A stretch of 64,000 nucleotides of DNA from Oscillibacter sp. PC13 (GCF_900115635.1 NZ_FOXE01000009.1:1-64000); one strand, 5' to 3'. Positions 7,782 to 16,621 are shown, counted from the first letter of the stretch. Notes: a model not told the origin generated them from the letters alone. Numbers and translations are program-made.

Positions 7782-8373
7782 AGGAACGCTTCAGATTTCA
7801 GGTGGGTTCTGGCTGCTGACAGCCTGGTTCGTACTGGCAAATGGAGTTGACCTTCTTGCGGTGGTGCTGGCCGCAGCCGGTACTCACGAGCTTGGACATT
7901 ATCTGGCGCTGCGCGCCTGCGGCGCGGGGATTTCCAGAGTGAGGATCAGTGTGTTTGGCGCGGTGATGGAGACTGCAGGCGGCCCTCTCTCCTACAGAAG
8001 GGAATTGGTGACAGTGCTGGCAGGACCAGCCGCCAACCTGCTGTGTGCGCTGGCAATGGTAGTGGCCGGCGGAGAACGATGGTCCATTCCGGTGGGAGCC
8101 AATCTGGTACTGTGCAGCTTCAATTTGCTGCCGATCCGGCCGCTGGATGGCGGACGGACGCTGGAATTGCTGGTAAGCTGGGCTGCCGGTCCGGCGGCGG
8201 GAGAGTGGGCCGCACGGTGCGTTGGAGGCTGTACTGCGCTGGCGCTGGCCGCGGGGATCGTTTTTTTGATGCACTGCAGCGGCGGAAGCCTCTGGCTGCT
8301 GCCGGCGGTTATCGGACTGCTTGGGACGGCTGCTGGAGAAATAGTTGGAAACAGTGATTTTTTAGGCGCATAA
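7765..8373 (+). CDS. Site-2 protease (M50), SpoIVFB-like
   Basis: 202 residues, almost entirely membrane-embedded. The zinc motif HELGH is at residues 41-45 and the second-ligand motif NLLPIRPLDGG at 120-130 supplies Asp128, both standard for site-2 proteases. It is short and lacks PDZ or CBS domains, as in compact SpoIVFB-type members. It overlaps the preceding LytM gene by 17 bases, which suggests translational coupling. In Bacillus the homologue cleaves pro-sigma-K in the outer forespore membrane; no sigK is in this window, so the substrate is inferred. Confidence 0.85.
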   Translation: MWLWDRGTLQISGGFWLLTAWFVLANGVDLLAVVLAAAGTHELGHYLALRACGAGISRVRISVFGAVMETAGGPLSYRRELVTVLAGPAANLLCALAMVVAGGERWSIPVGANLVLCSFNLLPIRPLDGGRTLELLVSWAAGPAAGEWAARCVGGCTALALAAGIVFLMHCSGGSLWLLPAVIGLLGTAAGEIVGNSDFLGA

Positions 8374-8386
8374 ATGAAAATAATAC

Positions 8387-8413
8387 TTGCAAATCCGTGG
8401 AGTTTATGATACT
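8387..8413 (+). promoter_or_regulatory. Candidate rplS promoter
   Basis: TTGCAA at 8387 and GATACT at 8408 with a 15-base spacer lie upstream of a roughly 100-base leader to rplS. The spacer is short, so this is only a candidate. Confidence 0.4.
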
Positions 8414-8518
8414 CTATCATAGCTACAAAGGGTGGTCCTCTGTCGTGCACGCGCCGAAGCTGCGCAGATGTGCCATGGAACAACGGCATGAACACCTATA
8501 ATTTAGGAGGATTTATCC

Positions 8519-8860
8519 ATGGATTTGATCAAGGAACTGAACAAGGAAACCCTGCAGAACGCAGTGCCCCAGGTGCAGGTAGGCGACATGGTGCGTGTGC
8601 ATGTGAAGGTGAAGGAAGGCTCCCGCGAGCGTATCCAGATCTTCGAAGGCACTGTCATCGGCAAGAAGCACGGCGGTATTGAGGAGACCATTACGGTTCG
8701 CCGTATCTCCTATGGCGTCGGTGTGGAGAAGGTTTTCCCGGTTCACTCTCCCTCCATTGATACCATCGAGGTTGTGCGCAACGGTGCTGTCCGCCGGGCA
8801 AAGCTGTATTATCTGCGCGGCCGCGTGGGCAAGGGTGCCAAGGTCAAGGAGAAGCTCTAA
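8519..8860 (+). CDS. rplS: 50S ribosomal protein L19
   Basis: 113 residues, the usual length. The sequence [18 protein letters not shown], the [13 protein letters not shown] barrel start and [12 protein letters not shown] are diagnostic for bL19, which sits at the interface of the two ribosomal subunits. TTAGGAGG lies 9 bases before the ATG. The leader from about 8415 to 8518 may hold a ribosomal-protein control structure but I do not recognise one. A strong terminator follows directly, so the gene is transcribed alone. Confidence 0.97.
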   Translation: MDLIKELNKETLQNAVPQVQVGDMVRVHVKVKEGSRERIQIFEGTVIGKKHGGIEETITVRRISYGVGVEKVFPVHSPSIDTIEVVRNGAVRRAKLYYLRGRVGKGAKVKEKL

Positions 8861-8869
8861 GCGAGAGGC

Positions 8870-8897
8870 AAAAGAGAGGCGTGAGCCTCTCTTTTTT
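8870..8897 (+). terminator. rplS terminator
   Basis: AAAAGAGAGGC and GCCTCTCTTTTTT pair around a GTGA loop, ending in a T tract. Confidence 0.95.
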
Positions 8898-8940
8898 CTT
8901 GCATTGCGGGAAAAAATCCGTGAATTTCCGGCACAATCCC

Positions 8941-8969
8941 TTGTGATTCCGGAAGTTGTTTGCTATACT
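8941..8969 (+). promoter_or_regulatory. Promoter of the signal peptidase operon
   Basis: TTGTGA (8941-8946), a 17-base spacer and TATACT (8964-8969). The expected transcription start near 8976 rules out the upstream in-frame ATG at 8960 as translation start. Confidence 0.75.
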
Positions 8970-9013
8970 ATTTCAATATCATGCAAGAATATTGGCTGCA
9001 GGAGGCTGATGAC

Positions 9014-9595
9014 ATGACAGGTGGGAAGCGGCTGCAGCAAAGCCGGGACCTGTACGAATGGATGCAGGCGGTGGTCTCATCTGTGCTGACAGTGGTTTTG
9101 GTATTTACCTTTGCAGTCCGTGTGATGCGGGTGGACGGGCCATCCATGCGGGAGACACTGCAGGACGGCGACCTGCTGGTGGTGGTGAACCGGCTGCTCT
9201 CCGGGGAGCCAGAGAGCGGGGAAATTGTGATTGTCCGGAAGGCGTCCTTTGAAAACGGCGACCCCATTGTCAAGCGTGTGATCGCCACAGAGGGACAGAC
9301 GGTGGGCATTGATTTTGAAAATGGCGCGGTGACGGTGGACGGGACCGTGCTGGAGGAGGCATATATCCGGGAGAATACCCATCTGGATGAGGGAACGGAG
9401 TTTCCCCTGGTGGTGCCGGAGGGCTGCATTTTTGTCATGGGCGATAACCGCAATGACAGCCGGGACAGCCGGGATCCAGAGCTGGGTGCGGTGGATATCC
9501 GATGCGTTATTGGCCGTGCTGTCTGGCTGGCAGTGCCGGGGAATACGGCAAATACCGAACGGCGTGAATGGAACCGGATCGGAACTTTAACCTGA
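9014..9595 (+). CDS. lepB: Type I signal peptidase (first of a tandem pair)
   Basis: 193 residues from the ATG at 9014 (GGAGG nine bases upstream). One N-terminal membrane helix (residues ~17-36) is followed by the catalytic domain: nucleophile Ser44 in DGPSM, general base Lys87 in PIVKRVIA, and the conserved box MGDNRNDSRDSR. The enzyme removes signal peptides from Sec and Tat substrates on the outer face of the membrane. The next gene is a close relative, evidently a tandem duplication. Which of the two does bulk processing cannot be told. Confidence 0.93.
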   Translation: MTGGKRLQQSRDLYEWMQAVVSSVLTVVLVFTFAVRVMRVDGPSMRETLQDGDLLVVVNRLLSGEPESGEIVIVRKASFENGDPIVKRVIATEGQTVGIDFENGAVTVDGTVLEEAYIRENTHLDEGTEFPLVVPEGCIFVMGDNRNDSRDSRDPELGAVDIRCVIGRAVWLAVPGNTANTERREWNRIGTLT

Positions 9596-9608
9596 GGTGA
9601 TCGGAAAC

Positions 9609-10211
9609 ATGCGGGAAAATGAGCAGGATACAAAGTCGGAGCAGTCAAAGGAGGACACCGGCCGGGACTTGTATGAGTGGGTTCAGGCACTGGTCTGCTC
9701 TGTGCTGGCAGTGGTGCTGCTGTTCACATTTGTCATTCGATTGATCGGCGTGGACGGGCACTCCATGGTGCCCACGCTGCAGGATGGGGACCGGCTGCTG
9801 GTGCTGAATTCCATGCTGTACGACGACTATCAGTACGGCGACGTTGTGGTGCTGCGGAAGGATGCCTTCCTGGAGGAGCCCATTGTCAAGCGGGTGATTG
9901 CCACAGCGGGACAGCTGGTGGAAATCGACTTTGAAAACGGCTCCGTCCGGGTGGACGGAAAGCTGCTGGATGAGCCCTATATCAATGAACTGACCTTTTT
10001 GGATGAGGGAACGGAGTTTCCCCTGACGGTGCCGGAGGGCTGTATTTTTGTCATGGGCGATAACCGCAACCATTCCAGCGACAGCCGGGATTCCCGTCTG
10101 GGCACGGTGGACACCCGATATGTCATCGGCAAGGCGGTGGTGCTGGCCTTCCCCGGGAAGGACGAGACAACGCAGGAGCGGGAGTTCTCCCGCATCGGAT
10201 GGATTGGATAA
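9609..10211 (+). CDS. lepB: Type I signal peptidase (second of a tandem pair)
   Basis: 200 residues from the ATG at 9609, preceded by GAGGTGATC; a GTG at 9597 is also in frame but has a worse site. It has the same layout as its upstream neighbour: charged N-terminus, one membrane helix (~27-47), Ser52 in DGHSM, Lys94 in PIVKRVIA and MGDNRNHSSDSR. The shared blocks LDEGTEFPL and VPEGCIFVMGDNRN show recent common ancestry with the first copy, while the N-terminus and the segment after the active Ser have diverged. Only 13 bases separate the genes, so they are co-transcribed. Confidence 0.93.
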   Translation: MRENEQDTKSEQSKEDTGRDLYEWVQALVCSVLAVVLLFTFVIRLIGVDGHSMVPTLQDGDRLLVLNSMLYDDYQYGDVVVLRKDAFLEEPIVKRVIATAGQLVEIDFENGSVRVDGKLLDEPYINELTFLDEGTEFPLTVPEGCIFVMGDNRNHSSDSRDSRLGTVDTRYVIGKAVVLAFPGKDETTQEREFSRIGWIG

Positions 10212-10220
10212 CGAGAACGT

Positions 10221-11096
10221 ATGAATATTCAGTGGTATCCGGGTCATATGACCAAGACCCGGCGCATGATTGCGGAACAGATTAAGAATATGGATGCGGT
10301 GTGCGAGATTTTGGATGCCCGCATCCCCATCTCCAGCCGGAACCCGGATGTGGACGAGCTGACGGCGGGAAAACCCCGCCTGGTGGTTTTAAACCGGGTG
10401 GATCAGGCGGACCCGGAGGGGACCCGGCAGTGGGCCGCTTATTTCCGAGCCAAGGGCTATGCGGTGCTGGAGTCCGACGCCAAGGGCGGCGCGGGGACGA
10501 CGAAGTTTGCCGCCGCTGTGCGGAGCCTGCTGGCGGACAAGCTGCGGGCCTATGCGGAAAAGGGACAGAACCGGGTGATGCGGGTAATGATTTTGGGGGT
10601 GCCTAATGTGGGCAAGTCCACCTTCATCAATAAAATCGCAGGACGGAGAACCGCCAGGGCGGAGGACCGCCCCGGCGTCACCCGCTCCAAGCAGTGGGTA
10701 CCCATTGACAGGCAGCTGGAGCTGCTGGACACACCGGGCATTCTGTGGCCCAAGTTCGAGGACCAGAGCGTGGGACTGAACCTGGCGTTTACCGGCGCGG
10801 TGAAGGATGAGATTCTGGACATTGAGGAGCTGGCCTGCCACCTGATGGCCTATCTGGGAGAGAACTACCCGGAGAATTTGAAAAGCGCCTATAAGCTGGA
10901 GACGCTGCCGGAGCGGGAGGACGGGGAGAATGACATCGCCTGGGGCTTTGCGCTGCTGACGGCTGCGGGCCGGAAGCGGGGCTTCCTCATCTCCGGCGGC
11001 GATGTGGACACGGAGCGGATGGCGAAGATTTTGCTGGACGAGTTCCGGGGCGGCAGGCTGGGGCGCTTTACCCTGGAGATGCCGAAGGAGACGTGA
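10221..11096 (+). CDS. rbgA: Ribosome biogenesis GTPase RbgA (YlqF)
   Basis: 291 residues with a circularly permuted GTPase domain: the specificity motif NRVD (residues 58-61) precedes the P-loop GVPNVGKST (126-134), with DTPGI following. The N-terminal IQWYPGHMTKTRR is the family signature. RbgA drives late assembly of the 50S subunit in Firmicutes. It lies between the signal peptidases and rnhB, the same neighbourhood as in Bacillus (lepB/sipS-ylqF-rnhB). Confidence 0.95.
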   Translation: MNIQWYPGHMTKTRRMIAEQIKNMDAVCEILDARIPISSRNPDVDELTAGKPRLVVLNRVDQADPEGTRQWAAYFRAKGYAVLESDAKGGAGTTKFAAAVRSLLADKLRAYAEKGQNRVMRVMILGVPNVGKSTFINKIAGRRTARAEDRPGVTRSKQWVPIDRQLELLDTPGILWPKFEDQSVGLNLAFTGAVKDEILDIEELACHLMAYLGENYPENLKSAYKLETLPEREDGENDIAWGFALLTAAGRKRGFLISGGDVDTERMAKILLDEFRGGRLGRFTLEMPKET

Positions 11097-11103
11097 GGGC
11101 TGT

Positions 11104-11748
11104 ATGGAGAACAAAGCGCTGCATATGGACCTTTGGACCTGTGAGCGGGAGCAGTGGAATAACGGTGCTTCCATCGTCTGCGGTGTGGACGAGGCGGGAG
11201 CGGGTCCCCTGGCGGGGCCGGTGTACGCCGCCGCAGTGATTTTGCCGCGGGAGCTGGACATCCCGGGACTCAATGATTCCAAAAAGCTGACGGAGAAGAA
11301 GCGGGAGGCGCTGTTTGCGGAAATTACGGCGCAGGCGGTTGCGTACAGCGTGGCGCGGGTGGAGGCGGAGGAGATTGACGAGATGGATATTCTTAACGCC
11401 AGAATGCGCGCCATGCAGCTGGCCATTGACGGCCTGTCCGCAGCGCCGGATTTGGCCCTGATTGACGGAAACCGGGACCACGGCAGCCGCTACGCCATTC
11501 AAACGCCTCATGTGACCATCGTGGGGGGAGACGGCAAAAGTGCCTCCATCGCCGCGGCGTCCATTTTGGCAAAGGTCAGCCGGGACCGGTATGTGTCCGG
11601 AGAACTGAACGACCAGTACCCGCAGTATCAGTTTGCCAGGCACAAGGGCTATGGCACGAAGCTCCACTATGAGATGCTGGACCGCTATGGCCCCTGCCCC
11701 CAGCACCGAAAAACCTTTTTGAAAAAGTGGGAGGAGCGCCGGACATGA
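11104..11748 (+). CDS. rnhB: Ribonuclease HII
   Basis: 214 residues. The active-site block GVDEAGAGPLAGPV supplies the first Asp-Glu pair; LIDGNRD and AAASILAKVSRDR carry further conserved acidic residues, and HKGYGTK is the family's C-terminal motif. The enzyme nicks RNA-DNA hybrids and removes single ribonucleotides from DNA. It starts seven bases after rbgA and overlaps the next start codon by ATGA, showing translational coupling. Confidence 0.95.
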   Translation: MENKALHMDLWTCEREQWNNGASIVCGVDEAGAGPLAGPVYAAAVILPRELDIPGLNDSKKLTEKKREALFAEITAQAVAYSVARVEAEEIDEMDILNARMRAMQLAIDGLSAAPDLALIDGNRDHGSRYAIQTPHVTIVGGDGKSASIAAASILAKVSRDRYVSGELNDQYPQYQFARHKGYGTKLHYEMLDRYGPCPQHRKTFLKKWEERRT

Positions 11749-12104
11749 GCGCCAGGGACCTTGGCAACCGCGGCGAGGCGGAGACGGCGAACTACCTGCG
11801 CAGGCGCGGCTATACGCTGCTGGCCAGCCAGTGGCGCTGTCGGTTTGGGGAACTGGACCTGGTGGCGCAGGACCCGGCGGGAACACTCTGCTTTGTGGAG
11901 GTAAAGCTCCGCAGCGGCACGGAGTACGGTCTGCCCCGGGAATTTGTCGGCGTGAGAAAGCAGGAGCGTCTGCGGGCCGCGGCGGCCTGCTATCTCAGCA
12001 CCCACCAGCTGGATAGCCCCTGCCGTTTTGACGTGGCGGAGGTCTATACGGACGAAAAGCACAGCGTTGTAAGACTCGAGTATCTCGAGAACGCTTTTGA
12101 ATAA
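11745..12104 (+). CDS. YraN family protein (UPF0102), predicted endonuclease
   Basis: 119 residues. GNRGEAETANYLRRRGY and FGELDLVAQ...LCFVEVKLR form the restriction-endonuclease-like fold typical of UPF0102, with the E-D-EVK acidic and Lys residues kept. The exact role is unsettled; the gene often accompanies rnhB, as here. The ATG overlaps the rnhB stop. Confidence 0.9.
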   Translation: MSARDLGNRGEAETANYLRRRGYTLLASQWRCRFGELDLVAQDPAGTLCFVEVKLRSGTEYGLPREFVGVRKQERLRAAAACYLSTHQLDSPCRFDVAEVYTDEKHSVVRLEYLENAFE

Positions 12105-12143
12105 TCTTGTGTAATTTTATTCCTGGAAAGCGAGGAACAGAGC

Positions 12144-13631
12144 ATGAACTATTACAGCACACGGAACCGGGCGCTTCGCCAGACGGCGGCCGAGTCCATC
12201 AAGATGGGCCTGAGCCGGGACGGCGGTCTGCTGACGCCCTGCGAGATTCCGCAGATTGACGGAGCCTTTCTGCAGAGCCTGACGAACGCCCGGTATCAGG
12301 AGCGGGCCGCCAGAGTGATGGGCCTGTATCTGACGGACTACACGGCGGAGGAGCTGCTGCAGTTTGCAGAGAACGCCTACGGTCCGGACAAGTACGACAC
12401 GGAGGCGGTGGCTCCCGTCCGCAAAGTGGATGAGAATACGCACTGCCTGGAGCTGTGGCACGGCCCCACCAGCGCCTTTAAGGACATGGCGCTGCAGATG
12501 CTGCCCCAGCTGCTGTCCGCCGCGCTGCGGAAGACGGGGGAGGAGAAGACCGTCTGCATCCTGGTGGCCACTTCCGGCGACACTGGCAAGGCCGCCATGG
12601 AGGGCTTTGCCGACGTGCCCCAGACGAAGATTATGGTGTTCTACCCCAAGGACGGCGTCTCTCAGATTCAAGAGGCCCAGATGGTGACCCAGGAGGGCGC
12701 CAACGTGGGCGTGTGCGCCGTTGTGGGCAACTTTGACGATGCGCAGGCTGGCGTCAAGCGGATTTTCTCCGACGAGAAGATGCGATCCACACTGGCGGAC
12801 CGGGGGTACTTCCTGTCCTCCGCCAATTCCATCAACTGGGGCCGTATTCTGCCTCAGGTGGTCTACTACATCTCCGCGTACTGCGATCTGCTGCGGGATG
12901 GGGCAATCAAGCTGGGCGACAAGGTGAACTTCTGCGTGCCCACCGGCAACTTCGGCGACATTCTGGCGGCCTATTACGCAAAGCACATGGGACTGCCGGT
13001 TGGAAAACTGATTTGCGCATCCAACCGCAACGATGTGCTGACGGACTTCCTGCGGACCGGCGTGTATGACCGTAACCGGCCCTTCCACACCACCATGAGT
13101 CCTTCCATGGACATTTTGGTGTCCAGCAATCTGGAGCGGCTTCTGTTCGACCTCTCCGGCGAGAATGACGCCGAGGTCCGGGATTATATGGCGCGTTTGG
13201 CCAAGGATGGAAAGTATGAGGTCTCCGATGCCATCAAGGCCGCGCTGAAGGAGCAGTACTGGGGCGGCTTCTGCGACGAGTCCGGCACCGCTGCCACCAT
13301 TGCGGAATATTACAGAAACAAGGGCTATTTGATTGACACGCACACGGCCGTGGCGGCCAATGTCATGGAGCAGTACCGACAGGCTACCGGCGACGAGACA
13401 GTGACGGTATTTGTGTCCACCGCGTCTCCCTATAAGTTCTGCAACCATGTGCTCACCGCCATCGGAGAGACGCCCGAGAGCGACGGCGTTGCCCTGATTG
13501 ACCAGCTGCAGCGGGTTTCCGGCGTGACGGCGCCCCGGCGTCTGGCGGCGCTGACGGGAAAGACGCGCCGGTTTGACCTGTGGACGGAGAAGGCGGGAAT
13601 GGATAACGTGGTACTGGAGTTTTTAAAATAA
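12144..13631 (+). CDS. thrC: Threonine synthase
   Basis: 495 residues, the long (yeast/E. coli-like) subgroup. The N-terminal YYSTRN and SRDGGLLTP are diagnostic, and Lys113 in GPTSAFKDMALQ binds pyridoxal phosphate. ATSGDTGKAA is the phosphate-binding loop and FCVPTGNFGDI a second cofactor contact. It converts O-phosphohomoserine to threonine. AGGAACAGAGC precedes the start; no other threonine gene is adjacent. Confidence 0.96.
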   Translation: MNYYSTRNRALRQTAAESIKMGLSRDGGLLTPCEIPQIDGAFLQSLTNARYQERAARVMGLYLTDYTAEELLQFAENAYGPDKYDTEAVAPVRKVDENTHCLELWHGPTSAFKDMALQMLPQLLSAALRKTGEEKTVCILVATSGDTGKAAMEGFADVPQTKIMVFYPKDGVSQIQEAQMVTQEGANVGVCAVVGNFDDAQAGVKRIFSDEKMRSTLADRGYFLSSANSINWGRILPQVVYYISAYCDLLRDGAIKLGDKVNFCVPTGNFGDILAAYYAKHMGLPVGKLICASNRNDVLTDFLRTGVYDRNRPFHTTMSPSMDILVSSNLERLLFDLSGENDAEVRDYMARLAKDGKYEVSDAIKAALKEQYWGGFCDESGTAATIAEYYRNKGYLIDTHTAVAANVMEQYRQATGDETVTVFVSTASPYKFCNHVLTAIGETPESDGVALIDQLQRVSGVTAPRRLAALTGKTRRFDLWTEKAGMDNVVLEFLK

Positions 13632-13632
13632 G

Positions 13633-13953
13633 ATGGAGAAGGAAAATTTTCGCTACTCGCGGAAATGGTTCAGGCTCGTCACCCTTTTGGCAATCTGGGG
13701 CATTCTGCTGATTCCGGTGGGGCTTCTGACAAAGGGAACCCCGCGGATGGTGCTGTTTTGTCTGGCGGCGGCGATGCTGGTTGTGGCGTGGTTTGTGCGC
13801 CTGCGGTGCCTGACCTGCCAGGGCTGCGGCAAGAGCTGCGCCCCCCTGATGGTGAAGAAGGGAACCACAGCGGTCTGCCCTTACTGCGGAACGCCCTATC
13901 TGTTTGACGACGGGAAAACTGGGAAGAAACCAAGCAGTAAGAAGAAACACTGA
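13633..13953 (+). CDS. Small membrane protein with zinc ribbon
   Basis: 106 residues that I cannot assign to a named family. Two membrane segments (about 15-33 and 38-56) are followed by a cytoplasmic or external zinc-ribbon-like region with Cys62-X2-Cys65 and Cys82-X2-Cys85, and a Lys/Ser-rich tail. It begins one base after the thrC stop, so it is co-transcribed with thrC. The Cys pairs suggest metal binding; nothing indicates a substrate. Confidence 0.7.
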   Translation: MEKENFRYSRKWFRLVTLLAIWGILLIPVGLLTKGTPRMVLFCLAAAMLVVAWFVRLRCLTCQGCGKSCAPLMVKKGTTAVCPYCGTPYLFDDGKTGKKPSSKKKH

Positions 13954-14401
13954 AACAAAAATGGAAATCGTGGAGCAAATGAAAACACCAGCGCGGAGGA
14001 GCAGAAGTTAATCCGGGGCACGGCAGTTCACGGTGAACCTGTCAAGTTTTGGAAAGTGATGGGAAAGACGCGGCGATGCGGGTGGTTTACCCGGTTGCTT
14101 ACCGTGGCTTGGTATGTACTGTTGCCCCCCCGTTCTTTTCGGTACCCTTCTGCCTTTGCTGATGGGGAAATTCCGGTGGGAGTTTCTTGCGGCCCCTGGC
14201 GTTTGGGCGTGGGGGTCCCTTTTTAACGCATGTCTGCTTTTGGCGGCCTATGAACCGTAGGAAACAGGACCTGTGCTGCTTGCTGCAGGGAAACTTGTTT
14301 GACGAGCAGCAGGAAGAGAAGGAAAGCGGAGCAGACAAAGGCTTTGCCGCAAGATGAAACTACAGTCCGGTAAACATTATGACGACGAAAGGAGGGGGTC
14401 T
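13954..14401. other. Unexplained 448-base intergenic region
   Basis: No supported gene. A 55-codon frame at 14059-14226 on the plus strand lacks a good binding site or recognisable motif. Short self-pairing pieces are present: GTTCA-CGG-TGAAC near 14028, and CCTGTGCTGC pairing with GCAGCAGG around 14270-14315. It could be a leader, a small RNA or a decayed gene. The end holds the ribosome binding site of the phosphoesterase. Confidence 0.4.
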
Positions 14402-15088
14402 ATGGCCCTGTATGCAATTGGGGACCTGCACCTCTCCCTGACGGCGAACAAGTCTATGGAGGTTTTTGGGCCGGCCTGGGAGAAGTATACCAGCCGCATT
14501 GAGGACTCCCTGGGAAGGCTCACTGCGGCAGATACGCTGATTCTGGCGGGAGATACCTCTTGGGGAATTGACCTTTCTGAAGCGGAAGCGGACTTCCGCT
14601 TTTTGGACCGGTTTCCATGCCGGAAGCTGTTGATCAAAGGCAATCACGACTACTGGTGGTCCACGGTGTCCAAAATGAAGGCGTTTTTTGAGGAGAGGGG
14701 ATTCACCACGCTGGATTTTCTTCACAACAACTGCGCCTTTTATGGGGATTATGCCCTCTGTGGGACAAGAGGATGGTTTCTGGAAGAGGATCAAAAGCCC
14801 CACAATGCGAAGGTGCTCAACCGGGAGGTGGGAAGGCTGGAAACCTCACTGAAGGCGGCGGAGGGGTGTCCAATCCTCTGCTTTCTTCACTACCCGCCCC
14901 TGTACCAGGGATATGAGTGCCCTGAAATTCTGGCGGTTCTGGAAAAATATGCAGTGGTTCAATGCTGTTACGGACATCTCCACGGCCCGGCAATCCGGCG
15001 GCGGCTGGAGGGAATGCGGGGAAAAACAGAGTTTTCTCTGATTTCTGCGGATTATTTGGGATTTATCCCAAAAAAAATCTGCGAATGA
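14402..15088 (+). CDS. Metallophosphoesterase (calcineurin-like)
   Basis: 228 residues from the ATG at 14402, which is preceded by GGAGGGGG. The five metal-binding blocks are in order: GDLH (residues 7-10), AGDTSWG, GNHDYWW, a histidine in FLHYPP, and GHLHG near the end. The family hydrolyses phosphomono- or diesters with two metal ions; the natural substrate of this subgroup is not known. It stands alone before trigger factor. Confidence 0.9.
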   Translation: MALYAIGDLHLSLTANKSMEVFGPAWEKYTSRIEDSLGRLTAADTLILAGDTSWGIDLSEAEADFRFLDRFPCRKLLIKGNHDYWWSTVSKMKAFFEERGFTTLDFLHNNCAFYGDYALCGTRGWFLEEDQKPHNAKVLNREVGRLETSLKAAEGCPILCFLHYPPLYQGYECPEILAVLEKYAVVQCCYGHLHGPAIRRRLEGMRGKTEFSLISADYLGFIPKKICE

Positions 15089-15123
15089 TGGAAAAAAGAC
15101 TGGTAATTTCAAGAGTTTTCTGA

Positions 15124-15129
15124 TAAAAT
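15124..15129 (+). promoter_or_regulatory. Candidate extended -10 for trigger factor
   Basis: TGATAAAAT gives a TAAAAT -10 with the upstream TG of extended -10 promoters, about 45 bases before the tig binding site. No clear -35 is seen. Confidence 0.4.
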
Positions 15130-15178
15130 ATCAATTCGCACCGGCGTTTAGCGGGTGATGAACGGAGGAGTAAACAAA

Positions 15179-16621
15179 ATGAGTGTGAAAAGCTGCGAAA
15201 AAATGGAAAAAAGCCAGGTGGCGCTGACCATCGAAGTCGGTGCTCCGGAGTTTGAGGCTGCCATCGAAAAAGCATATCAGAAGATGCGCAAGAAGATCAA
15301 CGTGCCGGGTTTCCGCCCCGGCAAGGCCCCCCGCAAGATCATTGAGGGGATGTACGGCGCAGAGGTGTTTTTTGAAGAGGCTATAAATATTGCATTCCCT
15401 GATGCCTATGAGGCAGCGGTTCAGGAAGAAAAGCTGCAGGTTGTGGGCTATCCTCAGGTGGAGATGGTCGGTGAGTGCACAAAGGACGGCTTTACGTTTA
15501 AGGCAGTGGCCCCGGTCTATCCCGAGGTGACGCTGGGACAGTACAAGGGACTGTCTGCGCCCAAGGATGAAGTGAAGGTCAGCGCAGCGGACGTGGATGA
15601 GCGTCTGAAGGTTCTGAGTGATCGCAACACCCGTCTTGTAAGCGTGGAGCGCGAGGCCAAGGAAGGCGATACCGCTGTTATCGACTTTGAGGGATTCCTG
15701 GACGGGAAGCCCTTTGAGGGCGGCAAGGGTGAGAACCACAGCCTGGAACTGGGCTCCCACAGCTTTGTTCCCGGGTTTGAGGAACAGGTCGTCGGCATGA
15801 AGGCCGGAGATGAAAAGGACATCGACATCACCTTCCCCGAGGATTATCACAAGGATCTGGCCGGCAAGGCTGTGGTGTTCAAGGTGAAAGTCCACGAGGT
15901 GAAGGAGAAGGAAGTCCCCACCATGGACGACGAGTTTGCCAAGGACGTCAGCGAGTTTGATACGCTGAAGGATCTGAAGGCGGATCTGAAGAAGAAAATT
16001 ACGGAGGAGCGCCAGAAGGCTGCCGACCAGGCGTTTGAGGATGCCCTGATGGAGCAGGTGGCTGCGGGCATCACCGCCGAAGTTCCCGATGCCATGGTGG
16101 AGAACCAGGCGCACCAGTTTGTGGATAACTTTAAAATGCAGATTGCCCAGAACGGGATTCCCTTTGACCAGTACATGAAGATGACCGGTATGGACGAGTC
16201 CAAGCTTCTGGAGGACGCCAAGGAACCCGCCCAGCGGCAGGTTCGTCTGGATCTGGCTGTGGCTGCCATCATCAAGGCGGAGAACGTGGAAGTTTCCGAC
16301 GAGGATGTGGAAAAGGAATTCCAGAGCATGGCTGACCAGTACGGCATGGAACTGGACATGGTAAAGAAATATCTGCAGCCCGCCCAGGTGAAGGATCAGC
16401 TGATCACCCGCAAGGCGGTGGCCATTGTGGTGGACAGCGCCACCGCAACGAAGCCCGAAAAGAAAGCGGCTAAGAAGGACGAAGAGGCTGGTGAGAAAAA
16501 GCCCGCCAAGAAGTCCGCTAAAAAGGCAGCTACCGCTGAGAGCGGTGAGGAAAAACCTGCCAAGAAGCCTGCCGCCAAAAAGACAAAAAAAGCTGACGAG
16601 GAGTCCGTTGAATCCAAATAA
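15179..16621 (+). CDS. tig: Trigger factor with lysine-rich tail
   Basis: 480 residues from the ATG at 15179 (GGAGGAG site). Trigger factor binds the ribosome at the exit tunnel and folds nascent chains. The ribosome-binding signature is present as [16 protein letters not shown] (~residues 41-56). The FKBP-like peptidyl-prolyl isomerase domain spans ~150-235 ([14 protein letters not shown]), followed by the helical C-domain. After about residue 420 there is a tail of alternating Lys, Ala, Pro and Glu (AKKPAKKS-type repeats) that typical trigger factors lack. Placement before clpP-clpX is the usual order in Firmicutes. Confidence 0.96.
   Translation: MSVKSCEKMEKSQVALTIEVGAPEFEAAIEKAYQKMRKKINVPGFRPGKAPRKIIEGMYGAEVFFEEAINIAFPDAYEAAVQEEKLQVVGYPQVEMVGECTKDGFTFKAVAPVYPEVTLGQYKGLSAPKDEVKVSAADVDERLKVLSDRNTRLVSVEREAKEGDTAVIDFEGFLDGKPFEGGKGENHSLELGSHSFVPGFEEQVVGMKAGDEKDIDITFPEDYHKDLAGKAVVFKVKVHEVKEKEVPTMDDEFAKDVSEFDTLKDLKADLKKKITEERQKAADQAFEDALMEQVAAGITAEVPDAMVENQAHQFVDNFKMQIAQNGIPFDQYMKMTGMDESKLLEDAKEPAQRQVRLDLAVAAIIKAENVEVSDEDVEKEFQSMADQYGMELDMVKKYLQPAQVKDQLITRKAVAIVVDSATATKPEKKAAKKDEEAGEKKPAKKSAKKAATAESGEEKPAKKPAAKKTKKADEESVESK

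Noticed and set aside
8960-9013. Upstream start of the first signal peptidase
   Set aside because: It lies before the -10 element, so it would not be transcribed; the downstream ATG has a strong binding site.
12117-13448. Long frame antisense to thrC
   Set aside because: Shadow frame with no recognisable domain.
14099-14338. 79-codon minus-strand frame in the 14 kb gap
   Set aside because: No ribosome binding site, odd composition and no recognisable motif.
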